Below are positions 53,060-60,683 of a DNA stretch of 64,000 nt, piece by piece. This DNA comes from an uncultured Christensenellaceae bacterium (GTDB taxonomy: Bacteria > Bacillota > Clostridia > Christensenellales > UMGS416): NCBI GenBank assembly GCA_944376795.1, contig CALWDW010000052.1, positions 1 through 64,000 of the forward strand, written 5' to 3'. The position numbers were made by a program, and so were the translations under genes. Position 1 is the stretch's first letter; each line of letters begins with the position of its first letter. The notes under the pieces are model-generated. The model was not told the DNA's origin. It saw only the letters and a program-made list of their open reading frames with translations, and searched no databases.

Positions 53060-54340
53060 CTAGCTCTTCCCATGGTAGATATCCAGGATTGCCTGGGCCA
53101 CCGCAGCGGGATGATGCCGGACCTGGCCTGACGAAATATCCAGCAAATCCCTTTCCACCACCCGAACCCCCATGGAACGAATCGCGTCCGCGTCATATGC
53201 AACAGGCACGCTGCGATCCTCCCTGTAGCGATTGCGAACATCCACGGGCATGACCGTATTATGATTGAAAAGAACCACATCCACCATACCGGCGCCGCAG
53301 TGATCATAAAGTGCCTGCAAATGGTCACGTCCCGTATATCCCTCGGTCTCTCCGGGCTGGGTCATCACATTTCCCACCACAATACGGGTTCCCTGTGCCT
53401 CTCGGATGGCGTCGGCTACCCCAGGTACCAGCAAATTGGGCAAAAGCGACGTATAAAGGCTTCCCGGGCCCATGACAATGATATCCGCTTCGCGAATGGC
53501 AGAGAGGACTTCCGGAACCGGCCGGCAGTCGCTGGGATCCAGCCAAACCCTTTGGATCCTAGCCGCACCATTCTTTTGACAGTGGCCAATAGTGGACTCT
53601 CCCCGTAGGACAGTCCCGTCCTCCAGTTCTGCACAGAGGTGGATATTGTCCAGGCTGACGGGCAGTACCCGGCCTACCACGGCCAAAACATTGCTCATCT
53701 GCTTGACGCCTTGCAGGAATCCACCGCAAAGCTGATCCATGGCCACTAGAAGGAGGTTGCCCATACACTGGCCTGCCAGCGCGCCCTCCTTAAAGCGGTG
53801 CTGCAAAAGCTGTTCCATGGCGGGTTCCACCCGAGACAGTGCGGACAGGCAATTGCGGATATCCCCCGGAGGTAAGCTTCCCAGCTCCTCCCGCAGCTGT
53901 CCGGAATTCCCACCGTCATCCGCCACGGTCACCACCGCCGTGATCCGGCTGGTAATGGTCTTCAGCCCCCGCAGCAGGGTGGAGAGTCCCGTGCCACCGC
54001 CAATGGCAACAATCTTGGGACCATGCCCCAGCACCGCATATTGCCGATATACGTCCTTGAGCTTTACATTGGTCCCCAATCCGCTGGCCGCTTGAATGCG
54101 GAAAAGCCGGTACGCTATTACGACAATACCTACAATAAAGATGAACATCCCTGCCGTCAGCAAGATCAGCGGCAAGCCATACCGTCGGAGCACCGCGCTG
54201 GTATTGATGGCCTCCAGCACCCAGATGCCTCCCGCCAGCGCAATCATAAGCCCTGCCAGCGCCACAGCCATTAGGCTCAGCGTTGTGCGCCCTAGGCTGT
54301 ACCAATGTCTTTGCTTTCGCAGTCGCTTGCGCCCCGTCAT
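53060..54340 (-). CDS. yvcK: YvcK/MgfK-type gluconeogenesis factor (CofD family)
   Basis: A 426-residue protein with two N-terminal membrane segments (about 20-45 and 50-75), then a CofD/UPF0052 domain: AIGGGTGLSTLLRGLK (about 118-133), TVADDGGNSGQLREELG (about 142-158), GNLLLVAM, and IVMGPGSLYTSLLPN. YvcK binds UDP-GlcNAc and is needed for growth on gluconeogenic carbon and for cell-wall balance. Bacillus YvcK has no membrane anchor; the extra N-terminus, found in other Clostridia and actinobacteria-like forms, would tether it to the membrane. Its start overlaps rapZ by four bases. Confidence 0.93.
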   Translation of the reverse strand: MTGRKRLRKQRHWYSLGRTTLSLMAVALAGLMIALAGGIWVLEAINTSAVLRRYGLPLILLTAGMFIFIVGIVVIAYRLFRIQAASGLGTNVKLKDVYRQYAVLGHGPKIVAIGGGTGLSTLLRGLKTITSRITAVVTVADDGGNSGQLREELGSLPPGDIRNCLSALSRVEPAMEQLLQHRFKEGALAGQCMGNLLLVAMDQLCGGFLQGVKQMSNVLAVVGRVLPVSLDNIHLCAELEDGTVLRGESTIGHCQKNGAARIQRVWLDPSDCRPVPEVLSAIREADIIVMGPGSLYTSLLPNLLVPGVADAIREAQGTRIVVGNVMTQPGETEGYTGRDHLQALYDHCGAGMVDVVLFNHNTVMPVDVRNRYREDRSVPVAYDADAIRSMGVRVVERDLLDISSGQVRHHPAAVAQAILDIYHGKS

Positions 54341-55218
54341 GTACGCTTTCCTTCCGTCTGCATGTCTCGGTGATCCAGGATGCAGCGATACCCCGCCTCT
54401 GTCAGCGCCTTTGCCAAGGCATCGGCGATAACTACCGAGCGGTGCATGCCGCCCGTACAGCCAATACCAATGATCAGCTGCCCTTTCCCCTCCTGGATAT
54501 ACTCGGGAATCAAGTACAGCATCATATCTTGAAGCTTTTCCAGAAAGATCTTCGTCTGCTCAAAACCCATTACGTAGTCCCGAACCTCGGCGTCCAGCCC
54601 AGTATGGCGCTTCAATCGGTCTACATAAAACGGGTTATTGATGAACCGTACGTCAAACACCAGATCGGCATCCTGTAGGATGCCATACTTAAACCCAAAG
54701 GAGACCACGTGGATCGTAAAGCCACTGCCTGTCTCCTGATCTTGAAAGAGGGCGAAAAGCTTGGCGCGAAGCTGGGACGGCTTTAATTCACTGGTGTCGA
54801 TGGTATAGTTGGCGTTTTCCCGGATACGCTGGAGGATGGAGCGCTCCTCCATCAGGCTCTCGGTTACCGTGCCCGCCTTGGCAAGAGGATGAACCCGGCG
54901 GCTCTCCTTAAAGCGGTTAATCAGCACACGGTCGCTGGCGTCCAGAAAGAGGATTTCATAGCGAACATTGTACTGCCGGAGGTTATAGAGCGCGCTGTAA
55001 ATGCTGTCAAAGAATTCTCCACCCCGTATATCCACCCCAATGGCGATTTTATCGTAGCTGGCCTTTTTCTCTTCACTTTGCTTGGTAAAAAGCCCTACAA
55101 ACGTCTCAATCAGCATGGGGGGAAGGTTGTCCACGCAGAAATACCCCATATCCTCCATGCAGTTCAACGCGACAGACTTCCCGGCACCGGAAAGCCCGGA
55201 GATAATCACAAGACGCAT
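54337..55218 (-). CDS. rapZ: RapZ/YvcJ nucleotide-binding protein
   Basis: P-loop protein of 293 residues. Walker A is GLSGAGKS (8-15), then CMEDMGYFCVDNLPP (20-34). The C-terminal half carries GFKYG, DVRFINNPFYVDRLK and CTGGMHRSV (about 255-263). In E. coli RapZ is an RNA-binding adapter controlling GlcN-6-P synthase; in Bacillus YvcJ is a GTPase linked to competence. It follows murB by about ten bases. Confidence 0.95.
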   Translation of the reverse strand: MRLVIISGLSGAGKSVALNCMEDMGYFCVDNLPPMLIETFVGLFTKQSEEKKASYDKIAIGVDIRGGEFFDSIYSALYNLRQYNVRYEILFLDASDRVLINRFKESRRVHPLAKAGTVTESLMEERSILQRIRENANYTIDTSELKPSQLRAKLFALFQDQETGSGFTIHVVSFGFKYGILQDADLVFDVRFINNPFYVDRLKRHTGLDAEVRDYVMGFEQTKIFLEKLQDMMLYLIPEYIQEGKGQLIIGIGCTGGMHRSVVIADALAKALTEAGYRCILDHRDMQTEGKRT

Positions 55219-55227
55219 ACCTTCCTC

Positions 55228-56154
55228 CTACGCAAGCGGCGCTTCTTCGCCTACCACTCGAATCTCCAGTTCCAAGCGGACCCCCGCGTGGGCGTATACC
55301 CGATCCCGAACCATATCAATCAGCTGCAGAAGCTGGGCTGCGGTGGCCTCCCCCAGGTTGACGATAAAGCCGGCGTGCTTGGGCGATACCTGGGCGTCGC
55401 CGACGCGGCAGCCCTTCAACCCGGCTTCTTCGATCAGCGCCGCGGCAAAATAGCCGGCGGGACGCTTGAAAACGCTGCCGCAGCTAGGATATTCCAGGGG
55501 CTGCTTCTCTCGCCGCCGCTTTGCCAATTCATCCATACGGGCACGGATCTCGGCCTGTGGAGCCCGACGCAGTGCCAACCGAACCCCGGTAACAATCCAG
55601 CCTTCCTCCATAGCCCGGCTGTGGCGGTAGCCAAAGTCCATATCCTGGGCCGAAACCCAGAAGAGGCCGCCGTCCCGCGGCAATACCTGTACCCGCTCCA
55701 CGATATCCTTCATCTCGCCGCCGTATGCGCCGGCATTGATAGCTGTCCCGCCTCCTACGGTGCCTGGAATCCCACTGACGCACTCCATGCCCGACAAGGA
55801 AGCATGGCAAGCGAAATTCGCCGCGCGGGAAAGCAACATTCCACCCGAAACCTCCATGGTTTCCCCTTCACATCGTGGGATGGAGCCAGAATCCACCCAC
55901 TGCAGCACCGCCCCACGATAGCCGCCGTCCCGAAAAAGGATATTGCTGGCATTCCCCATCACAAGATAGGGTACGCCCTCTTTCCGACACACCGACACCG
56001 CGGCAGCCAATTCCTGCGCCGTCTGCAAAGACAGGTAACAGTCCGCTTTTCCCCCTGCCCGCATCGAGGTATGATACCGCATGGGCTCATCCCGCTTAGC
56101 GGCAATATGGGGAAGCGCCTGCGTCATGGCCTCCCAAAATGATTCCTTTAACAT
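55228..56154 (-). CDS. murB: UDP-N-acetylenolpyruvoylglucosamine reductase
   Basis: FAD enzyme of 308 residues making UDP-MurNAc in the cytoplasm. FAD-binding signatures are VMGNASNILFRDGGYRG (about 61-77) and VSGIPGTVGGGTAINAGAYGG (about 106-126). The catalytic Ser lies in PSCGSVFKRP (about 208-217), and GLKGCRVGDAQVSPKHAGFIVN is typical of the type IIb form without the extra loop. It is the first gene of the murB-rapZ-yvcK-whiA-crh operon. Confidence 0.96.
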   Translation of the reverse strand: MLKESFWEAMTQALPHIAAKRDEPMRYHTSMRAGGKADCYLSLQTAQELAAAVSVCRKEGVPYLVMGNASNILFRDGGYRGAVLQWVDSGSIPRCEGETMEVSGGMLLSRAANFACHASLSGMECVSGIPGTVGGGTAINAGAYGGEMKDIVERVQVLPRDGGLFWVSAQDMDFGYRHSRAMEEGWIVTGVRLALRRAPQAEIRARMDELAKRRREKQPLEYPSCGSVFKRPAGYFAAALIEEAGLKGCRVGDAQVSPKHAGFIVNLGEATAAQLLQLIDMVRDRVYAHAGVRLELEIRVVGEEAPLA

Positions 56155-56190
56155 AACAGCTCCCTATTCACTCCCACGGGGATTGATTCT

Positions 56191-56219
56191 ATTGTACATG
56201 ATTTCCAGAAAATTATCAA
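56191..56219 (-). promoter_or_regulatory. sigma-A promoter of the murB-rapZ-yvcK-whiA-crh operon
   Basis: Minus-strand TTGATA (56219-56214), a 17-base spacer and TACAAT (56196-56191), 37 bases before murB and immediately after the stop of the solute-binding-like gene. Confidence 0.85.
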
Positions 56220-56230
56220 CTCTATTCGCT

Positions 56231-57427
56231 TCACGGTGTGGTCGGCGGGCTTTCGTCCCCCGTCCAGTCCACAAAGACCTGCCCCAGCCGCAGCGCCGCG
56301 CCGGCATCACCGGTTGCCGCCGGCAGGATCTCCTCGATATCCAGCGCACAGCCTGGGCGCAGCATGCGCACCGCCCCATGCTGTAAACGGTCATACAGGC
56401 GCTGCTGCATGGCGCTTAGTACAATGCCTTCGCCGATCTCCACGCCCGGCAGACATCCCGTATCCGACGCGATCTTTTTCTGCACAGCATCCCCGAAAAG
56501 CGCATAAACAAGTTCCCTGGCCAATTGATCCTTACCTTCATCCCCGCTTTCCATAGCTCCAACCCACTGCACCATGAAATGTGCTGGGAGTTCCTCCGGC
56601 ATGTCTAGCACCTCCCAACGAAATCCACGACCCGCCTCCTCCTTACGCTGCATGGCCGCACAGTCCCAGAGTGTCCCCGCCAGGATCACTGTCTCCTGGG
56701 CGAAGAATCGGTCCCATGCCTGCCTGTAACCCAACGTCTCGCCGTCCACACTGCCCGGAAGAAGGCTGCCCGATCCCCCCGCAAAGGGAAGAAGGCTGCC
56801 CGATCCCCCTCCCAGGCCATAGATGGTCGTCGGATTCTTTTTCCCCCGTTGATGGGTCAACTGCATCATCGTCTCCGCAAAGGCCTCACCAGCCAACCCC
56901 GCCTGAACCGCCTCGGTTTCCCAGCCTGCCTCTTCCGCTAAGGCTGGATTGAGCAGGAGCAAGCTTCCCGTACCCATCCATGGAAGCGCCCAAAGGTTCT
57001 CTTCCAAAACGGACGCCGCTTTGGCAAAGGGAATGCTGAGGGTTTCCGGCGGTTCCAATGTCTGCATTTTGTCCGCCAAGGGGATTTCCACGCCTCCCGG
57101 AAAGCAGAGAATGTCCGGCTGGCGTCCCGCCGCCAACGCCGCCATGAACGTGTCTGGCGTATAATCCGTGATTTCCACAAAAACACCAGGATATGCCTTC
57201 TCCAGGCGGGTAATCGCCGTCTGAAGACAACTATTCCGGCTCGAAGCTGCAACCGGCCAATCATGGATATGCCAAAGCTGCAGCACGCCTTGCCAGGGCG
57301 GCTCCGGTTCGGCCAGAAAGCTTCGCGCCGTCTCCGGATCCAGAATCCATGGCATCCGAAAAATGCTCACCCACACCGTCACAACGGTTACCAGAACCGC
57401 CAGCCACGTTATCACCCGTCTTGCCAT
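56231..57427 (-). CDS. Membrane-anchored extracellular solute-binding-like protein
   Basis: About 398 residues. One N-terminal hydrophobic segment (about 6-26) is followed by a family-1 extracellular-solute-binding-like fold: LQLWHIHDWPV, AYPGVFVEITDYTPDTFMAAL, GRQPDILCFPGG, and ALPWMGTGSLLLLNPALAEEAGW. There is no lipobox, so it is either secreted by signal cleavage or membrane-tethered. No permease or ATPase is adjacent, so it may be an orphan receptor or a sensor. ATG 57427 follows GGGAGG. An internal in-frame duplication is annotated separately. Confidence 0.75.
   Translation of the reverse strand: MARRVITWLAVLVTVVTVWVSIFRMPWILDPETARSFLAEPEPPWQGVLQLWHIHDWPVAASSRNSCLQTAITRLEKAYPGVFVEITDYTPDTFMAALAAGRQPDILCFPGGVEIPLADKMQTLEPPETLSIPFAKAASVLEENLWALPWMGTGSLLLLNPALAEEAGWETEAVQAGLAGEAFAETMMQLTHQRGKKNPTTIYGLGGGSGSLLPFAGGSGSLLPGSVDGETLGYRQAWDRFFAQETVILAGTLWDCAAMQRKEEAGRGFRWEVLDMPEELPAHFMVQWVGAMESGDEGKDQLARELVYALFGDAVQKKIASDTGCLPGVEIGEGIVLSAMQQRLYDRLQHGAVRMLRPGCALDIEEILPAATGDAGAALRLGQVFVDWTGDESPPTTP
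56757..56809. repeat. In-frame 23-bp direct repeat, 30-bp period
   Basis: Two identical 23-bp copies begin at 56757 and 56787, inside the solute-binding-like gene. They encode GGSGSLLP twice, 10 residues apart, so the frame is kept. The arrangement suggests a recent tandem duplication by slippage. Confidence 0.85.
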
Positions 57428-57449
57428 GGCTTGCCTCCCACCCACGGTA

Positions 57450-57478
57450 TTGCATCCCCCAAGGATTCTGCATATGAT
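57450..57478 (+). promoter_or_regulatory. sigma-A promoter of the phosphoesterase gene
   Basis: TTGCAT (57450-57455), 17-base spacer, TATGAT (57473-57478), 48 bases before the start codon. It is in the 99-base divergent spacer shared with the solute-binding-like gene. Confidence 0.7.
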
Positions 57479-57526
57479 ACTATGTAGCAAAGATACAATG
57501 CATGTCTTTGAAGAAACGGAGGCACC

Positions 57527-58222
57527 ATGAGAAAAAAAATAGCGCTGATTAGCGACATTCACGGAAATCTGCCAGCTCTCCAGGCTGTGCTTGCCGATAT
57601 AGCCCAAAGGAACATCCACACAATCTACTGTCTAGGCGATATCGTAGGAAAAGGTCCCAGTTCCCCGGAATGCCTTTCTCTTTGCAGAGAGGCCTGCCAG
57701 CTCATTTTGGCAGGAAACTGGGAACTGCTCCTTGCCCAAGGCAGCGCTTCCTGGTGGGGTCGGCAGCTTGGCCGGGAAACTCTCCAAAGCTTTCACTACC
57801 TCCCCCGGCAGCATAGCTTTATGCTGGGCGGAAAGCATATCCTGCTCTACCATGGCCGACCCTTGACGCCTCTTGTAGAACCCTATGGGTCTCTGGAAAG
57901 CAAGGAAGCCATTTTCTCCCATTTTTCTGAAGAAAACCCCGACTGGATCGGTTATGGCGATACCCACCGCAGCTATATCCAGGCACTGTCGGGAAAGGTT
58001 TTGTTCAACACGGGCAGTGTGGGAAACTCCTTGGGGATTCCCATGGCCTGCTATACCATTCTCGAAGAGACCCTGTACGGCCCCAGTGTCGAAACCATTT
58101 ACCTTCCCTACGACCGAGAACAGGCCATTGCGCTCGGTTTTGCCGCTGACCTTCCCTTTGCCGACGGTTATGCCCAGGAACTCCGCACCGGGCAATACTT
58201 TAACCGGAGAAATGGCTCATGA
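57527..58222 (+). CDS. Metallophosphoesterase (YfcE/MJ0936-like)
   Basis: A 231-residue phosphodiesterase of the calcineurin superfamily. SDIHGNLPAL (about 9-18) and GDIVGKGP (about 37-44) are intact, followed by GNWE where most relatives have GNHD/E, then LYHGRP, GYGDTHR where GHTH is usual, and NTGSVGN. The His-to-Trp change in GNHE removes a residue that protonates the leaving group, so activity or substrate may differ. GGAGG precedes the ATG. Confidence 0.8.
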   Translation: MRKKIALISDIHGNLPALQAVLADIAQRNIHTIYCLGDIVGKGPSSPECLSLCREACQLILAGNWELLLAQGSASWWGRQLGRETLQSFHYLPRQHSFMLGGKHILLYHGRPLTPLVEPYGSLESKEAIFSHFSEENPDWIGYGDTHRSYIQALSGKVLFNTGSVGNSLGIPMACYTILEETLYGPSVETIYLPYDREQAIALGFAADLPFADGYAQELRTGQYFNRRNGS

Positions 58223-58461
58223 AAGCAGTTTCCTTCCTTTGTCGAAATATCGGAAAGCGCATTGCTTCCAGGCGGTATCGGGTACAAACGAACGCCTGTG
58301 CAAAGGGAGACAACTTATGCGGTACGGTGCGTCCCCATCGAGAGGCGTCCTCTCCAGCGGATCATAGGGCAGCGTCCCGCAACTCCACCGTCTGCTGAAA
58401 AAGGCGGCCGAAAACTTTTCGCACGGAATCTTTCCAGGTATACTTTTTTAGCGGACGGGGA
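58223..58461. other. Intergenic region before a strong terminator
   Basis: No gene recognised. The phosphoesterase transcript, or a separate small RNA, would run through these 240 bases to the terminator at 58462-58487. I found no known riboswitch core. Confidence 0.4.
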
Positions 58462-58487
58462 GGCTGTCGTTTTCGACAGCCTTTTTT
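58462..58487 (+). terminator. Intrinsic terminator
   Basis: GGCTGTCG (58462-58469), TTTT loop, CGACAGCC (58474-58481), TTTTTT. A textbook plus-strand terminator. Confidence 0.9.
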
Positions 58488-58497
58488 GTTGCGCCGC

Positions 58498-58526
58498 TTT
58501 ACAGTCTCGGCGAAAACTGCTATACT
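58498..58526 (+). promoter_or_regulatory. sigma-A promoter of the APH-fold kinase gene
   Basis: TTTACA (58498-58503), 17-base spacer, TATACT (58521-58526), 11 bases after the terminator's T-run and about 97 bases before the TTG start. Confidence 0.8.
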
Positions 58527-58623
58527 GGAGCCACTAAAAACCAAATTCTTTCCGTATCCTACAGCTGTTTTCTCATCCTGCACGTCTGCCGAGAACTTCA
58601 TTCTCAAAACAGGAGGTAGCCAT

Positions 58624-59544
58624 TTGATTTCCAACGAATTGAACATTGCCCTGGTTCGCAAGGCCGTATCCGGCATTCTTGAAAAGCACGCAACGTTGGA
58701 ACGCGTTACCGAAGGATCATCCACATACGTCTATAGAGTTCGCGAAAAGCACCGAATCCTTTACCTGCGAATACTACCTGAGGATGCCAGCTTTGCCATC
58801 GAGGTCCACGTTCACAAGCTATTGCAGCTGCGAGGCCTCCACGTGCCCCAGGTCCTCTACTATGAGGAACGAAATCCGCTTCTGGGGCTGTCTCTCATGC
58901 TCACCGAAGAGATCCCCGGAAGCCCCGTGCGCCCGCCGGCGAACCCAGAGGTTTTTCGCGCAGCCGGACGGGAAATTGCCATCGTCCATTCCATCCCCGT
59001 AACCGGCTTTGGCTGGATCGACCGGAACCACCCTACATCTCTATATGGTGTATCCCCGTCCTTTGAAGCCTTTTATGCCCAAGATATCGACCACGGAATG
59101 GCCTGCCTCACCGGGGCAGGAATCTGCCGCTCTGTACGGGATTGGATCCACGGCGAACTGGAAAGTGTTTTCACGGCCCTGCAGACCCAGAGCGCCCGTC
59201 TGGTACACGGTGACTTCGATATCTCCCACATCTTTCAGCTGGGCGGAAACTACACAGGGCTGATCGATTTTGGGGAAATCATGGGGAACGCTCCGCTTTA
59301 TGATCTGGCCCTCTTTCGGTTTTACTCCGATCTTTCGGAAGACGAAAGCGGATTTTCATCCCTGGTGGAGGGCTATCACGAAATCACGCCCCTATCCTTA
59401 CAAGACCTTCGCACCATTGATGCCATAGCCCTATTTTTTGGCGTATGGAAATATGGAAAAAAGCAGGGAGTAAATCCTGCTTTTGCGAATTTTCTGCTGG
59501 AGCGCGTACTCCGGCAGCATGAAAGGCTCACTGCGCCGAGCTAG
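58624..59544 (+). CDS. Aminoglycoside-phosphotransferase-fold kinase, TTG start
   Basis: A 306-residue APH/choline-kinase-fold protein. The catalytic loop is VHGDFDISHIF, with HGD kept and the distal Asn replaced by His, and the metal loop is LIDFGEIMGNAPLYDLALF. The start is TTG 58624, with AGGAGG seven bases upstream; the in-frame ATG at 58486 lies in the preceding terminator and before the promoter's -10. Targets of this fold include antibiotics, choline, sugars and methylthioribose; nothing here selects one. Its stop shares a CTAG with the opposing gene. Confidence 0.82.
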   Translation: MISNELNIALVRKAVSGILEKHATLERVTEGSSTYVYRVREKHRILYLRILPEDASFAIEVHVHKLLQLRGLHVPQVLYYEERNPLLGLSLMLTEEIPGSPVRPPANPEVFRAAGREIAIVHSIPVTGFGWIDRNHPTSLYGVSPSFEAFYAQDIDHGMACLTGAGICRSVRDWIHGELESVFTALQTQSARLVHGDFDISHIFQLGGNYTGLIDFGEIMGNAPLYDLALFRFYSDLSEDESGFSSLVEGYHEITPLSLQDLRTIDAIALFFGVWKYGKKQGVNPAFANFLLERVLRQHERLTAPS

Positions 59545-60500
59545 GACAGGCGATCCTCTATTACCAAAACCTGGAGCGCGTCGGCAGTCCTTCCTCGGCT
59601 GAGAATGAAGGCCGTACACATAACGCCCCTCTGTACCTGCACGTAGAAAGAGAGCAGCGCCTGCGTCGCATCGATAACCGAAGCGTCCGCAATGCCCAGT
59701 GTTTCAATGTCTTCATCCCGCGGAATCGGCGTAAAATCGGTTTCAGCCAGATAGAACTGGTAGCTGCCCAGACGGATGCGCTTGGCTGCCGTAACTTCCT
59801 TGTAGCGGACATCTCCAAAGACTACGCGCCCATCCCGCAACAGCACATCCAGTGGATTGCTGTTGTACGCCAGATTTGCAACGCGGAAGCAGGACATGAC
59901 GTTAGTTCGCTGGCAAGGCGTATCAGAAATCTGGATCAAATCCAGGCCGCTGAGCGTACGGATGATGGCCAAGGTCGCCGATTCATTGGCGCGGATGGGC
60001 ATAGTCTTTTGCAGATAAATATAGCCATCATACCCTGTCACGGTCACTTTTTGGTACCCGCTGGCTATACGGCTATAGGGCGTAATGGAGGCAAAGGAAA
60101 GCCCATTGGCCACAAGCCGATTTTGGACATACACCCGGAAGGACGGATAGTCATTGGCGGCATTCAAAAACCTTACATTCCCCGTACGTGCCGTTCCACA
60201 AGTATAACAGGGCGGCAGCGTTGGTCCAGGCGCCACCGGACCTCCCTCTCCTGGGTTGGGCAGCGGGATCACCGGTACGCCTCCGTCCCCCGCGTCCATC
60301 GGGCCTCCCTCTCCCGGGTTTGGCAGCGGGATCACCGGTACGCCTCCGTCCCCCGCGTCCACGGGTCCTCCCTCTCCTGGGTTGGGCAGCGGGATCACCG
60401 GTACGCCTCCGTCCCCCGCGTCCACCGGGCCTCCTTCTCCCAGGTTCGGCAATGGGATTACTGGTACGGCTCCGTCTCGGCTGTCTTGGTTTACACGCAT
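59541..60500 (-). CDS. DUF4397 protein with N-terminal Pro/Gly tandem repeats
   Basis: About 319 residues. The first ~100 comprise four near-identical 21-residue repeats rich in Gly, Pro, Asp and Val (GGVPVIPLPNPGEGGPVDA...). These are followed by a CYTCGTA segment and a DUF4397 region (VRFLNAANDYPSFRVYVQNR..., about 125-235), a beta-sandwich domain common in surface proteins. No signal peptide or anchor is seen. ATG 60500 follows AAGGAG by ten bases. The repeat spacer plus adhesion-like domain suggests a structural or surface (possibly spore) protein, which is inference. Confidence 0.75.
   Translation of the reverse strand: MRVNQDSRDGAVPVIPLPNLGEGGPVDAGDGGVPVIPLPNPGEGGPVDAGDGGVPVIPLPNPGEGGPMDAGDGGVPVIPLPNPGEGGPVAPGPTLPPCYTCGTARTGNVRFLNAANDYPSFRVYVQNRLVANGLSFASITPYSRIASGYQKVTVTGYDGYIYLQKTMPIRANESATLAIIRTLSGLDLIQISDTPCQRTNVMSCFRVANLAYNSNPLDVLLRDGRVVFGDVRYKEVTAAKRIRLGSYQFYLAETDFTPIPRDEDIETLGIADASVIDATQALLSFYVQVQRGVMCTAFILSRGRTADALQVLVIEDRLS
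60237..60490. repeat. 63-bp coding tandem repeats, about four copies
   Basis: Units of 63 bp (21 codons) start near 60245, 60308, 60371 and 60434 inside the DUF4397 gene. The inner copies differ by only a few bases, and the outermost is the most diverged. The exact multiple of three allows copy-number change without frameshift. Confidence 0.9.
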
Positions 60501-60622
60501 ATTCCCCGATCTCCTTTCTATCCTGTAAAAGCATTGTATGGCAAAGAAAGGATTTCTGTGCATGTGCCAACTCCGTCCCACAGCCAAGTACCGTTGAGCC
60601 GGGAGCCGCACCGCATTTCTGC

Positions 60623-60656
60623 AAAAAAACTCGCTGCCGGGCTTTCCGGCAGCGAG
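60623..60656 (-). terminator. Terminator of pyk
   Basis: Perfect 11-bp arms CTCGCTGCCGG and CCGGCAGCGAG (60630-60640, 60646-60656), followed on the minus strand by TTTTTTT (60629-60623). Confidence 0.92.
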
Positions 60657-60683
60657 GAACCATGCCCATGCCAGCGGCGCCGG

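Noticed and set aside
60237-60490. CRISPR-like regular repeats
   Set aside because: The 63-bp units are contiguous without unique spacers and lie in frame within a coding sequence.
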